From positions 186,001 through 250,000 of the forward strand of contig CAWUFE020000001.1 of NCBI GenBank assembly GCA_963921345.3: a stretch of 64,000 nucleotides of DNA. Direction: 5' to 3'. This DNA comes from Hoeflea_A sp963921345 (GTDB lineage: Bacteria > Pseudomonadota > Alphaproteobacteria > Rhizobiales > Rhizobiaceae). This document shows, piece by piece, positions 8,189 to 17,910 of the stretch. The notes under the pieces were generated by a model. It ran no database searches. It had not been told where the DNA came from and saw only the letters and a program-made list of their open reading frames with translations. A program made the translations under genes and the position numbers. How positions within the stretch are numbered: the first letter of the stretch is position 1; each line of letters begins with the position of its first letter.

Positions 8189-11100
8189 ATGGGCGTGCGC
8201 CGTCACCCGAAGCGTGACAAACAGATCGCCAGAGTGGCGGAAATCCTCAAGAAAAAGAAACAGCAGGCGATCGATCCGGACATTCTGTTCGGCCGGGTCA
8301 GTGCCGACGATGTGGTCGCCTACCGGCCGGACGCGCTGGCAGCCGCATCCGCCGACGCCTTTCGCCAGCTGATGGAATGGAACGGCAAGGGGGCGAGGGT
8401 CAATGTCGAGACCGTCGACGGCATCGACGTCGCCGGACGGCCGGTGACGCTGGTGACCATCGTCGACCGCAACATGCCTTTCATCTTCGATTCGGTGATG
8501 GCCGAGATCGCCACTTCGCACCGCGACACCTATCTGGCGGCCCATCCGATCCTCTCGGTCAGCCAGGCCAAGGGCGGCAAGGTCGAGGACGTGGTTCTTT
8601 ATGTCGCCGGCGAAAGCGACGAGGACTGGTCGAAGGTCAGCCTCATTCAGGTTCACATTCCGAATATCTCGGATGCGGCGATGCGCGATCTTGAAGCGGG
8701 TCTGCTGAAGGTGCTCGACCAGGTCCACCGGGCAGTGGTCGACTGGCGCAGCATGCTCGAAAAGGTCGACGGCGTGATCGACGAGCTGGAAGCTTCCAGC
8801 GCCTTTCATCACGTTGCCGAGCGCGACGAGGCGCTGGCCTTCCTGTCATGGCTGCGCGACGACAATTTCACCTTCCTCGGCATGCGCGAATACCACTACA
8901 GCGGCACCGGCAAGGAGGCCACGGTGGAACGCGCCGAGGACACCGGCCTCGGCATTCTGTCCGATCCCAATGTCCGGGTGCTGCGCCGCGGCACCGGCCA
9001 TGTGACGACGACGCCGGAGCTGCTGGCGTTCCTGCAGGGGCCCGACGCGCTGATCGTCACCAAGGCGAATGTGCGCTCGCTGGTGCACCGCCGCACCTAC
9101 ATGGATTATGTCGGCGTCAAACGCTACGACGAAAGCGGCCGGGTGACCGGCGAGCTGCGTGTCGTCGGCCTGTTCACCTCGACCGCCTACACCCGGTCGG
9201 TTACCCGCATTCCGCTGCTGCGTTCCAAGGCGGACGCGGTCATCGAGAGTTTCGGCTTCGATTCCGAAAGCCACTCGGGCAAGGTCCTGCTCAACGCGCT
9301 TGAGAGCTATCCGCGCGACGAACTGTTCCAGATCGACGTGCCGATGCTCGCCGGTTTCTGCGAACAGATCATCGAGTTGAGCGACCGACCGCGGGTGCGG
9401 GTGCTGCCGCGTATCGACCGCTTCGACCGGTTCGTCTCGGTCATTGTCTATGTGCCGCGCGACCAGTACGATTCCGGCGCTCGCGAGCGCATCGGCGCCT
9501 ATCTGAGGGATGTCTTCGACGCCCGGCTGTCGGCCTATTATCCGGCCTTTCCGGAGGGCGGCGTGGCGCGCGTGCATTTCGTGCTCGGCCGGTCGGCTGG
9601 GAAGACGCCGCGGGTTACCCAGGAGACGCTGGAAAACGCGGTGCGCACCATCGTCACCCGCTGGGAGGACCGCTTCGCGACGCTCGCCGGCGTCGAGGCG
9701 CTGTCGCTGCACACGTCGGACGCCTATCGCGACTACTTCACCCCGGAAGAGGCGGTCGAGGATCTGGCCAATTTCCTCACCTGCAGCGACGACAATCCGA
9801 TCAATATCGATTTCTACCAGCGCGATGGCGAGGCCAGCGACCACCTGTCGCTTAAAATCTTCCATCTGGACGAACCGGTGGAACTGTCGCGCCGGGTGCC
9901 GCTCCTGGAAAATCTCGGCTTCAACGTCATCAGCGAACAGACCTTCGACCTCTCGATCGGCGCCGACGTGACGGAAACGCGCAAGGTCGTGCTGCACAAT
10001 ATGGAGCTGGTGCACCGCGAGGGCCTGGCCGTCGACCTGGCGCTGCTCGTCCACATGCTCGACGAGGCGTTCCTGTCGACCTGGTATGGACGCATCGACA
10101 ATGACAGCTTCAACCGGCTGGTCATCAATGCCGGCCTGACGGCGCGCGAAGTCATCGTCATGCGCGCCTATGCGCGCTATCTGCGGCAGGCAGGCATCAC
10201 CTATTCCCAGGGCTATATCGCCGGCACGCTCAATCGCTATCCGGAGATCTCCGCCAACATCTTCAGGCTGTTCCGCAGCCGCTTCGACCTGAAGGTCAGG
10301 GGCAAGAAGTCGGATCTCGATTCCGATGCCATCGTCGCCGAGATCGAGGAGGAGCTGACGCGGGTGCCGAGCCTCGACGACGACCGGATTCTCCGGCGCT
10401 ACGTCAACGCCATCCTGGCGACCGTGCGGACCAACTACCATCAGCTCGAGGATGACGGAACGCCGCGCAAGACCATGGCCTTCAAGCTCGATCCGCGGGC
10501 GCTGGACGGCATACCGGAGCCGCGGCCGTTCCGCGAAATATTCGTCTATGGCTCCGACGTCGAAGGCGTGCATCTGCGCTTCGGCCCAATCGCCCGCGGC
10601 GGCCTGCGCTGGTCGGACCGGGCGCAGGACTACCGCACCGAGGTGCTGGGGCTGGTCAAGGCCCAGCAGGTGAAGAACGCGGTCATCGTGCCGGTCGGTT
10701 CCAAGGGCGGCTTCTATCCCAAGAAGCTGCCGACGGGCGGCAGCCGCGACGATGTCTTCGCGGCCGGCCGCGAGGCTTACAAGATCTTCATTTCGTCGCT
10801 GCTGTCGGTGACCGACAACATCGTCGACAACAAGGTGGTGCGGCCGGGACGCACGGTCTGCCATGACGGCGAGGATCCCTATTTCGTCGTCGCCGCCGAT
10901 AAGGGCACGGCGACCTTTTCCGACACCGCCAACGCCATCAGCCAGGCGCATCATTTCTGGCTCGACGACGCTTTCGCGTCAGGCGGCTCGGCCGGCTACG
11001 ATCACAAGAAGATGGGGATCACCGCGCGCGGCGCCTGGGAGGCGGTGGAGCGGCATTTCCGCGAAATGGATATCGACATCCAGAAGACGGAATTCACCGT

Positions 11101-12988
11101 TGCCGGCGTCGGCGACATGTCAGGCGACGTGTTCGGCAACGGCATGCTCCTGTCGCCGAAGATCCGGCTTGTGGCGGCGTTCGATCACCGCGATATCTTC
11201 ATCGATCCCGACCCCGATTGCGCTTCGACCTTCAAGGAGCGCAAGCGCGTGTTCAATCTCGGCCGCTCGAGCTGGCAGGACTACGACCGGTCGAAGCTGT
11301 CGAAGGGCGGCATGATCATCCCGCGCAGCGAAAAGTCGGTGACGCTGACCAACGAGGCAGCCAAGGCCATCGGCTTCAGCCACCCCAAGGCGACGCCGTT
11401 CGAGATCATTACCGCGATCCTCAAGGCCGATGTGGACCTGTTGTGGTTCGGCGGCATCGGCACCTATGTCAAGGCGGCCGGCGAAAGCGACGACGAGGTC
11501 GGCGATCGGACCAACGATTCGGTGCGAATCACCGCCGGCCAGGTGGGCGCCAAGGTCATCGGCGAAGGCGCCAATCTCGGCGTCACCCAGCTTGGCCGCA
11601 TCGAGTACAACCTCAATGGCGGACGCTGCAATTCCGACGCCATCGACAATTCCGCCGGGGTCAACTCGTCGGACGTCGAGGTCAATATCAAGATCGCCCT
11701 GGCCTCGGCGATGCGCGACCAGCGGCTGTCGCTCGCCAACCGCAACAAGCTGCTCGAATCGATGACCGACGAGGTGGCGGCGCTGGTGCTGCGCAACAAC
11801 TACCTGCAGACGCTCGCCATCTCGCTGGTCGAGCGGCGCAGCGGCCGCGCCACCGGAGACCTGGTGCGACTGATGAACCGGCTGGAGGCGGAAGGCCATC
11901 TCGACCGGGCGGTCGAGGAACTGCCCGACGACCAGGCCCTGGCCGAACGGCTTGCCGCCAACAAGCCGCTGACCCGCGCCGAGATCGGAGTGCTTCTGTC
12001 CTATGCCAAGATCGTGCTGTTCGACGATCTCACCAAGAGCGTGCTGCTGGACGACCCCTATTTCGAGCACGAACTGATCGACTATTTCCCCAAGCGCATG
12101 CACCGCCAGCACGGCGGCGACATCAAGGGCCACCGGCTGCGCCGCGAAATCATCGGCACGCGGCTCGCCAACGATGCCATCAACCGCGGCAGCCCGATCT
12201 ATGTCAGCCGGCTGGTCGATGCCACCGGCATGCTGCCGTCGGATATCGTCAAGGCCTATGTGATGATCCGCGACGGCCTCGGCCTGCCGGAGCTCTACGA
12301 TGCGATCGACGCACTCGACAACAAGGTGCCGGGCGATTTCCAGAACGAGCTCTATGCCGGCATGGGCCATGTGGTGCAGTCGGTGTCGCGCTGGGCGCTG
12401 AAAACCGGCGTCAACCGCCAGCCGATCGGCGAAACCGTCAAGGCCATGCACAAGGCGGTCGGCGCGCTGGAGGCGACGCTGCCCTCCCTGCTGCCGGAAT
12501 TCATGAGGGAAGAGACCGAAATCTGGTATCAGCGCTCGGTCGAAAACGGCGTGCCGGCGAAGCTCGCCCGGCGGCTTTGCCAGCTGCCGGCCCTGTCGCT
12601 GCTGCCGGAAATCCTGCAGGTGTCGCAGTTGGCCAAGGCCGATCTGAAGAAGACCGCGCGGGTCTTTTTCGGTGTCGGCGACATGTTCCGCATCGGCCGC
12701 ATCGACCTGGCGGCCCACCGGGCCAACATTTCCGACTATTACGAGGCGCTGGCCGTCGCCCGCTGCCTCGACGAGATCAGTGCGGCGCGGCGGACCATCA
12801 CCCAGGCGGCGCTCGAACGGTTCGGCAAGCAGAAGGATCCGGTCGCCGGCTGGCACGAGGACGACCGGGTGCGCATCGACCGGGCGCATGAGCGCATCAG
12901 CGCCCTGATCGAGGGCGGTGAATTCAACGTCGCCCGGCTGACGGTCGCCGCCGGGATGATGACCGATGTTGCGCGCGGGCGAAGCTGA
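8189..12988 (+). CDS. gdhZ: NAD-specific glutamate dehydrogenase, large (180 kDa) class
   Basis: 1,599 residues from the ATG at 8189, which has a strong GGAGGGAG site; an in-frame GTG 19 codons earlier lacks one. Oxidatively deaminates glutamate to 2-oxoglutarate with NAD. The long N-terminal part has ACT-like/regulatory segments. The catalytic core runs from about residue 780, with GPIARGGLRWSDR, the lysine-bearing KNAVIVPVGSKGGF and the nucleotide-binding GVGDMSGDVFGNGML. The C-terminal third is helical. Length matches the L-GDH class of Caulobacter and Pseudomonas. It is followed 25 bp later by an MFS gene. Confidence 0.96.
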   Translation: MGVRRHPKRDKQIARVAEILKKKKQQAIDPDILFGRVSADDVVAYRPDALAAASADAFRQLMEWNGKGARVNVETVDGIDVAGRPVTLVTIVDRNMPFIFDSVMAEIATSHRDTYLAAHPILSVSQAKGGKVEDVVLYVAGESDEDWSKVSLIQVHIPNISDAAMRDLEAGLLKVLDQVHRAVVDWRSMLEKVDGVIDELEASSAFHHVAERDEALAFLSWLRDDNFTFLGMREYHYSGTGKEATVERAEDTGLGILSDPNVRVLRRGTGHVTTTPELLAFLQGPDALIVTKANVRSLVHRRTYMDYVGVKRYDESGRVTGELRVVGLFTSTAYTRSVTRIPLLRSKADAVIESFGFDSESHSGKVLLNALESYPRDELFQIDVPMLAGFCEQIIELSDRPRVRVLPRIDRFDRFVSVIVYVPRDQYDSGARERIGAYLRDVFDARLSAYYPAFPEGGVARVHFVLGRSAGKTPRVTQETLENAVRTIVTRWEDRFATLAGVEALSLHTSDAYRDYFTPEEAVEDLANFLTCSDDNPINIDFYQRDGEASDHLSLKIFHLDEPVELSRRVPLLENLGFNVISEQTFDLSIGADVTETRKVVLHNMELVHREGLAVDLALLVHMLDEAFLSTWYGRIDNDSFNRLVINAGLTAREVIVMRAYARYLRQAGITYSQGYIAGTLNRYPEISANIFRLFRSRFDLKVRGKKSDLDSDAIVAEIEEELTRVPSLDDDRILRRYVNAILATVRTNYHQLEDDGTPRKTMAFKLDPRALDGIPEPRPFREIFVYGSDVEGVHLRFGPIARGGLRWSDRAQDYRTEVLGLVKAQQVKNAVIVPVGSKGGFYPKKLPTGGSRDDVFAAGREAYKIFISSLLSVTDNIVDNKVVRPGRTVCHDGEDPYFVVAADKGTATFSDTANAISQAHHFWLDDAFASGGSAGYDHKKMGITARGAWEAVERHFREMDIDIQKTEFTVAGVGDMSGDVFGNGMLLSPKIRLVAAFDHRDIFIDPDPDCASTFKERKRVFNLGRSSWQDYDRSKLSKGGMIIPRSEKSVTLTNEAAKAIGFSHPKATPFEIITAILKADVDLLWFGGIGTYVKAAGESDDEVGDRTNDSVRITAGQVGAKVIGEGANLGVTQLGRIEYNLNGGRCNSDAIDNSAGVNSSDVEVNIKIALASAMRDQRLSLANRNKLLESMTDEVAALVLRNNYLQTLAISLVERRSGRATGDLVRLMNRLEAEGHLDRAVEELPDDQALAERLAANKPLTRAEIGVLLSYAKIVLFDDLTKSVLLDDPYFEHELIDYFPKRMHRQHGGDIKGHRLRREIIGTRLANDAINRGSPIYVSRLVDATGMLPSDIVKAYVMIRDGLGLPELYDAIDALDNKVPGDFQNELYAGMGHVVQSVSRWALKTGVNRQPIGETVKAMHKAVGALEATLPSLLPEFMREETEIWYQRSVENGVPAKLARRLCQLPALSLLPEILQVSQLAKADLKKTARVFFGVGDMFRIGRIDLAAHRANISDYYEALAVARCLDEISAARRTITQAALERFGKQKDPVAGWHEDDRVRIDRAHERISALIEGGEFNVARLTVAAGMMTDVARGRS

Positions 12989-13013
12989 AGCGGCCGCTTG
13001 AGGGGAGAAGCCG

Positions 13014-14381
13014 ATGACGGACCAGGTCATGGATGGCGGCGGTACCGGCCAGGCCGACCGCAAGGGGATCGTCGGCTGGATGATGTTCGACTGGGCCACC
13101 CAGCCGTTCCACACACTGATCATCACCTTCGTCTTCGCGCCCTATTTCGCCGCGCATGTGGCGGAAAACGCGGTGCGCGGGCAGGAGATCTGGGGTCTGG
13201 CAACCGGGCTTGGCGGGGTTGCCATCGCTCTTACCGCGCCGGTTCTCGGGGCGATCGCCGACAGCACGGGTCCGCGAAAGCCCTGGATCCTGGCCTTTTC
13301 GGTGCTGGGCGTGGTCGGCTGCTGGCTGCTTTGGTATGCCGAGCCGGGCGGCAGCGACATCGGACTCGTCATCTTCGCCCTCGTGCTCGGCCTCTTCGGC
13401 ATGGAATTCGCGGCGGTCTTCAACAACGCCATGATGCCGGATCTGGTGCCGCGCGCGCGGCTCGGCCGGCTGTCCGGATCGGCCTGGGCGCTGGGCTATA
13501 TCGGCGGCATCGTCTCCCTGATCATTGTCCTCGGCTTCCTCGCGGCCCAGCCTGCCTCGGGCAAGACCCTGCTGGGGTTCACCCCGCTCTTCGGGCTCGA
13601 TCCCGCAACCCATCAGGGCGATCGCGCGTCGGGCCCGCTGTCGGCGCTCTGGTATGTCGTTTTCGTCCTGCCGATGTTTTTGTTTACCCCCGATGTCCAC
13701 CGGCGCCGGGTGAGCCGCGGCGCGGTCGCACAGGGACTGAACCATCTGGGCAACACGCTGAAGGCGCTGCCGAAGCAGAAAAGCTATTTCAGCTACCTGA
13801 TTTCCAGCATGCTCTACCGCGATGCGCTCAATGCGCTCTATACGTTCGGCGGCATCTACGCCGCCGGCGTGCTGGGGTGGACGACGATCAAGATAGGCAT
13901 TTTCGGGATCCTGGCCGCAACCGTGGGCGTGTTCGGGGCCTGGGCCGGCGGGCAGGTCGACGATCGCTACGGTCCCAAGACGGTGGTCAGCATCGGCATT
14001 GTCGTATTGACATTCTGTTGCCTGCTGGTCGTATCCACCGCGCCGGGAGAGGTGCTGTTCATCTCCGTCGGCAGCGAATCCAACCTGCCCGACATCGCAT
14101 TCTATATTGCCGGCTGCCTGATCGGCGCCGCCGGCGGCGCCCTGCAGGCGGCCTCACGCACGCTGCTGGTCGATCAGGTGCCGCCCGGCCAGGTGACGGA
14201 AGCCTTCGGCCTCTATGCGCTTTCGGGCAAGGCGACGACCTTCGTCGGGCCGCTCCTGATCGCCGGCGCGACCTTTGCGTTCGACAGCCAGCGGCTCGGT
14301 GTGACGCCGGTCATCATTCTCTTTATCCTCGGGATCGCGCTGCTGCCGCTCGTCAAGAGCGCGCACGATGCGCCATCGTGA
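13014..14381 (+). CDS. UMF1-type MFS transporter
   Basis: 455 residues, about 12 hydrophobic helices. GWMMFDWATQPFHTLIITFVF near the N terminus is the signature of the UMF1/Atg22-like MFS branch. GAIADSTGPRKPW is the A-like MFS loop between helices 2 and 3, and GGQVDDRYGPKTV is its counterpart in the second half. RBS GGGGAGAAG precedes the ATG. Its position 25 bp after the NAD-GDH gene suggests co-transcription; an amino-acid or osmolyte substrate is possible but unproven. Confidence 0.88.
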   Translation: MTDQVMDGGGTGQADRKGIVGWMMFDWATQPFHTLIITFVFAPYFAAHVAENAVRGQEIWGLATGLGGVAIALTAPVLGAIADSTGPRKPWILAFSVLGVVGCWLLWYAEPGGSDIGLVIFALVLGLFGMEFAAVFNNAMMPDLVPRARLGRLSGSAWALGYIGGIVSLIIVLGFLAAQPASGKTLLGFTPLFGLDPATHQGDRASGPLSALWYVVFVLPMFLFTPDVHRRRVSRGAVAQGLNHLGNTLKALPKQKSYFSYLISSMLYRDALNALYTFGGIYAAGVLGWTTIKIGIFGILAATVGVFGAWAGGQVDDRYGPKTVVSIGIVVLTFCCLLVVSTAPGEVLFISVGSESNLPDIAFYIAGCLIGAAGGALQAASRTLLVDQVPPGQVTEAFGLYALSGKATTFVGPLLIAGATFAFDSQRLGVTPVIILFILGIALLPLVKSAHDAPS

Positions 14382-14386
14382 TGCAT

Positions 14387-16003
14387 TCAATGCCGGAAAT
14401 GGCGCATGCCGGTGAAGACCATGGCGATGCCGGCTTCGTCGGCCGCCTTGATCACCTCGTCGTCGCGCATCGAGCCGCCGGGCTGGATCACCGCACTGGC
14501 GCCGGCCTCGACAGCTGACAGCAGGCCGTCGGCAAACGGGAAGAAGGCGTCCGAGGCGACCACGGATCCGCGGGTCAGCGGTTCGGCAAGGCCTAGTGCC
14601 TCGGCCGCATCCTCGGCCTTGCGGGCTGCGATGCGGGCCGAATCGACGCGGCTCATCTGGCCGGCGCCGATGCCGACGGTGGCCCCGTCCCTGACATAGA
14701 CGATGGCGTTGGACTTGACGTGCTTGGCGACCCGGAAGGCGAATTTCAGGTCGTTCATTTCGGCGTCGGTGGGCGCCCGCGCGGTGACGCATTTGAGCTC
14801 CAGGTCGTCGACGCAGCCATTGTCGCGCGACTGCACCAGCAGGCCGCCGGCGACCGTTTTGGCTGCCAGGCCGGCGGCGCGCGGATCGGCGAGGCCGCCG
14901 GTGGTCAGCAGGCGCAGGTTCTTCTTTTCGCCGATCACCGCGCGCGCGGCTTCCGACACGTCAGGGGCGATGATCACTTCGGTGAAGATCTTGACGATTT
15001 CGCGGGCCGCCGCTTCGTCGAGCGTGCGATTGAAGGCGACGATGCCGCCGAAGGCCGATACCTGGTCGCAGGCAAGGGCCGCCTCGTAGGCCTCTTTCAG
15101 GCTGCCGCCGGTGGCCACGCCACAGGGATTGGCGTGCTTGATGATGGCGCAGGCTGCCGCGGCCTCGGGCGCGAATTCGCTGACCAGTTCGAAGGCCGCA
15201 TCGGTGTCGTTGATGTTGTTGTAGGAAAGCTGCTTGCCCTGGTGCTGCTTCGCCGTCGCAACGCCGGGCCTGGCTTCGCCGGACACGTAGAAGCCGGCCG
15301 ACTGGTGAGGATTCTCGCCGTAGCGCATGACGTCCTTTAGGGTGCCGGCGAGGATGCGCCGCTTCGGTGCCGACTCCTTCAATTCGCCGGCGAACCACTC
15401 GGCGATCGCCGCATCGTAAGAGGCGGTGCGGGCATAGGCGCGGGCCGCCATGGTCTGGCGAAAGGCATAGCCCATACCTCCGTCGCGGGCGTCGAGTTCG
15501 TCGCCCAGCGCCGGGTAGTCGGCGACGTCGGTAATGACCGTGACATAGGCGTGGTTCTTGGCGGCAGCGCGGATCATCGCCGGGCCGCCGATATCGATAT
15601 TTTCGACCGTCGTCGCATAATCGCCGCCGGCCGCCCTGACCTCTTCGAAGGGGTAGAGATCGATCACGGCGATGTCGATCGGGGCGATGGCGTTGTCGCG
15701 CATGGCGGCGGCATGCTCGGCATCGTCGCGGATTGCCAGCAGGCCGCCATGCACACCGGGATGCAGGGTTTTCACCCGGCCGTCCATGATCTCGGGAAAG
15801 CCGGTAAGGTCGGAGACGTCGCGCACCGCCAGGCCGGCCTCGGCCAGCTTTTTCGCAGTTCCGCCGGTCGAGATCAGCTCGATGCCGTGGGCGGCCAGTT
15901 TTTCGGCAAGCGGCACCAGGCCGGTCTTGTCGGAAACGGACAGGAGGGCGCGGCGGGGCCGGACGAGGTCCGGCGCCGGGATGTGTTTGGACGAAACGGC
16001 CAT
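14387..16003 (-). CDS. purH: Bifunctional AICAR formyltransferase / IMP cyclohydrolase
   Basis: 538 residues, near the usual ~530. It catalyses the last two steps of IMP synthesis. The N-terminal MGS-like cyclohydrolase domain shows ELISTGGTAKKLAEAG and MDGRVKTLHPGVHGG. The C-terminal transformylase domain has KHANPCGVA and the LRYGENPHQ-type motif MRYGENPHQSAGF, and it ends ...AMVFTGMRHFRH, the normal C terminus. Convergent with the MFS gene, 5 bp apart. Full length and intact. Confidence 0.98.
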   Translation of the reverse strand: MAVSSKHIPAPDLVRPRRALLSVSDKTGLVPLAEKLAAHGIELISTGGTAKKLAEAGLAVRDVSDLTGFPEIMDGRVKTLHPGVHGGLLAIRDDAEHAAAMRDNAIAPIDIAVIDLYPFEEVRAAGGDYATTVENIDIGGPAMIRAAAKNHAYVTVITDVADYPALGDELDARDGGMGYAFRQTMAARAYARTASYDAAIAEWFAGELKESAPKRRILAGTLKDVMRYGENPHQSAGFYVSGEARPGVATAKQHQGKQLSYNNINDTDAAFELVSEFAPEAAAACAIIKHANPCGVATGGSLKEAYEAALACDQVSAFGGIVAFNRTLDEAAAREIVKIFTEVIIAPDVSEAARAVIGEKKNLRLLTTGGLADPRAAGLAAKTVAGGLLVQSRDNGCVDDLELKCVTARAPTDAEMNDLKFAFRVAKHVKSNAIVYVRDGATVGIGAGQMSRVDSARIAARKAEDAAEALGLAEPLTRGSVVASDAFFPFADGLLSAVEAGASAVIQPGGSMRDDEVIKAADEAGIAMVFTGMRHFRH

Positions 16004-16098
16004 TGCGACGATCCTTCAGGCGGAAACTGCCGTCCGCCTAGCATAGTGCAGCGCAATATTGAACCGCCCGCCGATGATTGTGCAGCGCGGAATTGCCG

Positions 16099-17826
16099 TC
16101 AGGAGGGGTTTTCCTTCGACCGGCCGCGGGTCTTCGGCACCGAGCGTACGAATGTCCATGCGATCTCGGATTTCTGCGAGATGACCAGGTTGACGACGAT
16201 CTGCGCGGAGCGCCTCGGCCCGGCGAGATCGGCAAAGAAAATATCCTCTTCGATCTCCGCCGCGACGTCGGGCGAATAGAATGTCCAGAATTCGCCGTCG
16301 CTCGCCGTCAGCACGATGTCATTGTTCTTGTCGTGCGACAGCTGGATCTTCGGATGGATATGGAAGCGGATCGCCGCCGGCGTGTCGCGGGCGATCGACA
16401 GATCGTAGCGCGACGACTTGGCCAGCCGGTCGCGGCCCGACAGCACGTTGCCTTCGGCGCTCAGCTGCAGCGAGCGTTCGTGGACCAGGCCGAAGCGCTC
16501 GGCGAAACCGTCATGTTTGGCAATGAATCCCTGGCGTCCGGAATCGTCGTCGCGCCGCTCCACCTCGACATTGGCCGGGCCGGACACGATGACCGGGCCG
16601 AGAAAGGACGAATTGGACACGGCGGCAGACGAGGTGTCGGCGACGGTCAGGGTCGAATGGGCGGCGGTGGATCGGGCCAGCTTGGCGTAGCTGGGCTGAT
16701 AGTAGGCAGGGGCGCCGCAATTGACGATGAAGCGGTTGCGGCCGCAGGACATTTCGAAGGACAGGCAGCCGGCATGGGCGGTGGCCGACAATTCGCCGGG
16801 CGGCGGCGGGCCGGTATCGGCAATGACGATGGTCTTGCGGTTGGCCAGCCGCTGATACTTCATCTGCGGCGTGTGTTTCAGCGGCTCACCGCCGGCTTCG
16901 TCGTAACGCAGCACCGACAGCAACCGATCGGCCGGCTGCGCCGTCGCGCCGTTAAACAGTGCCAGCGTTCCGTCGGTATGGCGGAAGAAGCGCAGTGCCT
17001 GGAACATCCGGTCGATGCTCGGCACCAGGCCCTTGGGCGGCGTGTGGCCGAGATTGAGATAGGTCTGTCGCAACGGCAGCAGGTCGGCCAGCAGCGTCAT
17101 GTTGACCTGCGGATTGCGCGACACGTGCCCGCCGTCGGGCAGGATCTGCTTTTCCAGTTCGGCATCGAGATTGCGCGCCGCCGCCTTGATGGCCGAAGGG
17201 CTGGCCGGCGTGGCGAGCGTTGCCATGGCCAGCGCCATGTGAACGCGAAACCGCGCTTCGCCGTCGCGCATGACAGGCGCCATGCGGCGCAGATAGCGGG
17301 TCTGCTGGGCGATGCTGCGGATGAACCGCTTGTAGAAACCGCGATCCTGGTTCTTCAGGATGATCGGCGAGTGCGACAGCCAGGCGAGCAGTCGCTGCGC
17401 CGTGACATCCGGCTGCCAGGCGATGCCGACCTTGGACTTGCCCCAGCTGTTTATCCAGTCTTCGGTGAGCTTTTTGGCGTCGGCGAAGGCGTCATTGGTG
17501 TTGGCGGCGCGCAGGTGCCGCAGCCAGCGGAAGCTGTGCAGCGATTCATCGAAACCCTCGGAGGGCCCGACCATCAGGAAGGGCGACTGGCCGTCGGTTT
17601 CCAGCACCCGGCCGGCCAACGGAAAGCGGCCGGTGTGGATTTCATGGGCGATGTAGGGGTCGGCGATGCGCAGATCGGTGGGCGCGACGATGAGCCGGTC
17701 GGGTGCCTTGCCGAACACCCGCCAGGCGGCCACACGGCCGATCGATAGCCGGCGCGATATGCGCCGTCCGGTCTCGCGCAGATATAACGGCACGACGTGC
17801 CGAAACTGTGTCAATGCTGCCGCCAA
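16099..17826 (-). CDS. Heparinase II/III-like protein
   Basis: 575 residues. The N-terminal half is an all-helical toroid-type region (SFRWLRHLRAANT, INSWGKSKVGIAWQPDVTA). The C-terminal half is a beta-sandwich of the Hepar_II_III type, with FEMSCGRNRFIVNCGAP and AHSTLTVADTSSA. The His/Tyr residues of true heparinases cannot all be placed. The gene sits between rsmB and purH, a conserved rhizobial arrangement. It may be a polysaccharide lyase or an envelope glycan-related protein; the substrate is unknown. The frame opens with a TTG at 17826 and a second TTG lies four codons later, so the start is uncertain. Confidence 0.82.
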   Translation of the reverse strand: MAAALTQFRHVVPLYLRETGRRISRRLSIGRVAAWRVFGKAPDRLIVAPTDLRIADPYIAHEIHTGRFPLAGRVLETDGQSPFLMVGPSEGFDESLHSFRWLRHLRAANTNDAFADAKKLTEDWINSWGKSKVGIAWQPDVTAQRLLAWLSHSPIILKNQDRGFYKRFIRSIAQQTRYLRRMAPVMRDGEARFRVHMALAMATLATPASPSAIKAAARNLDAELEKQILPDGGHVSRNPQVNMTLLADLLPLRQTYLNLGHTPPKGLVPSIDRMFQALRFFRHTDGTLALFNGATAQPADRLLSVLRYDEAGGEPLKHTPQMKYQRLANRKTIVIADTGPPPPGELSATAHAGCLSFEMSCGRNRFIVNCGAPAYYQPSYAKLARSTAAHSTLTVADTSSAAVSNSSFLGPVIVSGPANVEVERRDDDSGRQGFIAKHDGFAERFGLVHERSLQLSAEGNVLSGRDRLAKSSRYDLSIARDTPAAIRFHIHPKIQLSHDKNNDIVLTASDGEFWTFYSPDVAAEIEEDIFFADLAGPRRSAQIVVNLVISQKSEIAWTFVRSVPKTRGRSKENPS

Positions 17827-17910
17827 ACCCTATCCCCGTAACTCCCCGAAACGGGGCGCCCGTCGTCTATACCATAAGACTATTTTGCCGACAGGGTAAA
17901 TGAATGCTCA

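Noticed and set aside
8846..13126. Two long antisense open frames through the NAD-GDH gene
   Set aside because: Shadow of the codon structure of gdhZ; amino-acid composition is non-protein-like.
17844..17856. CCCCG-AAA-CGGGG hairpin between rsmB and the heparinase gene
   Set aside because: No T-run on either strand and it lies just before the start of the next minus-strand gene, so it is unlikely to be a terminator.
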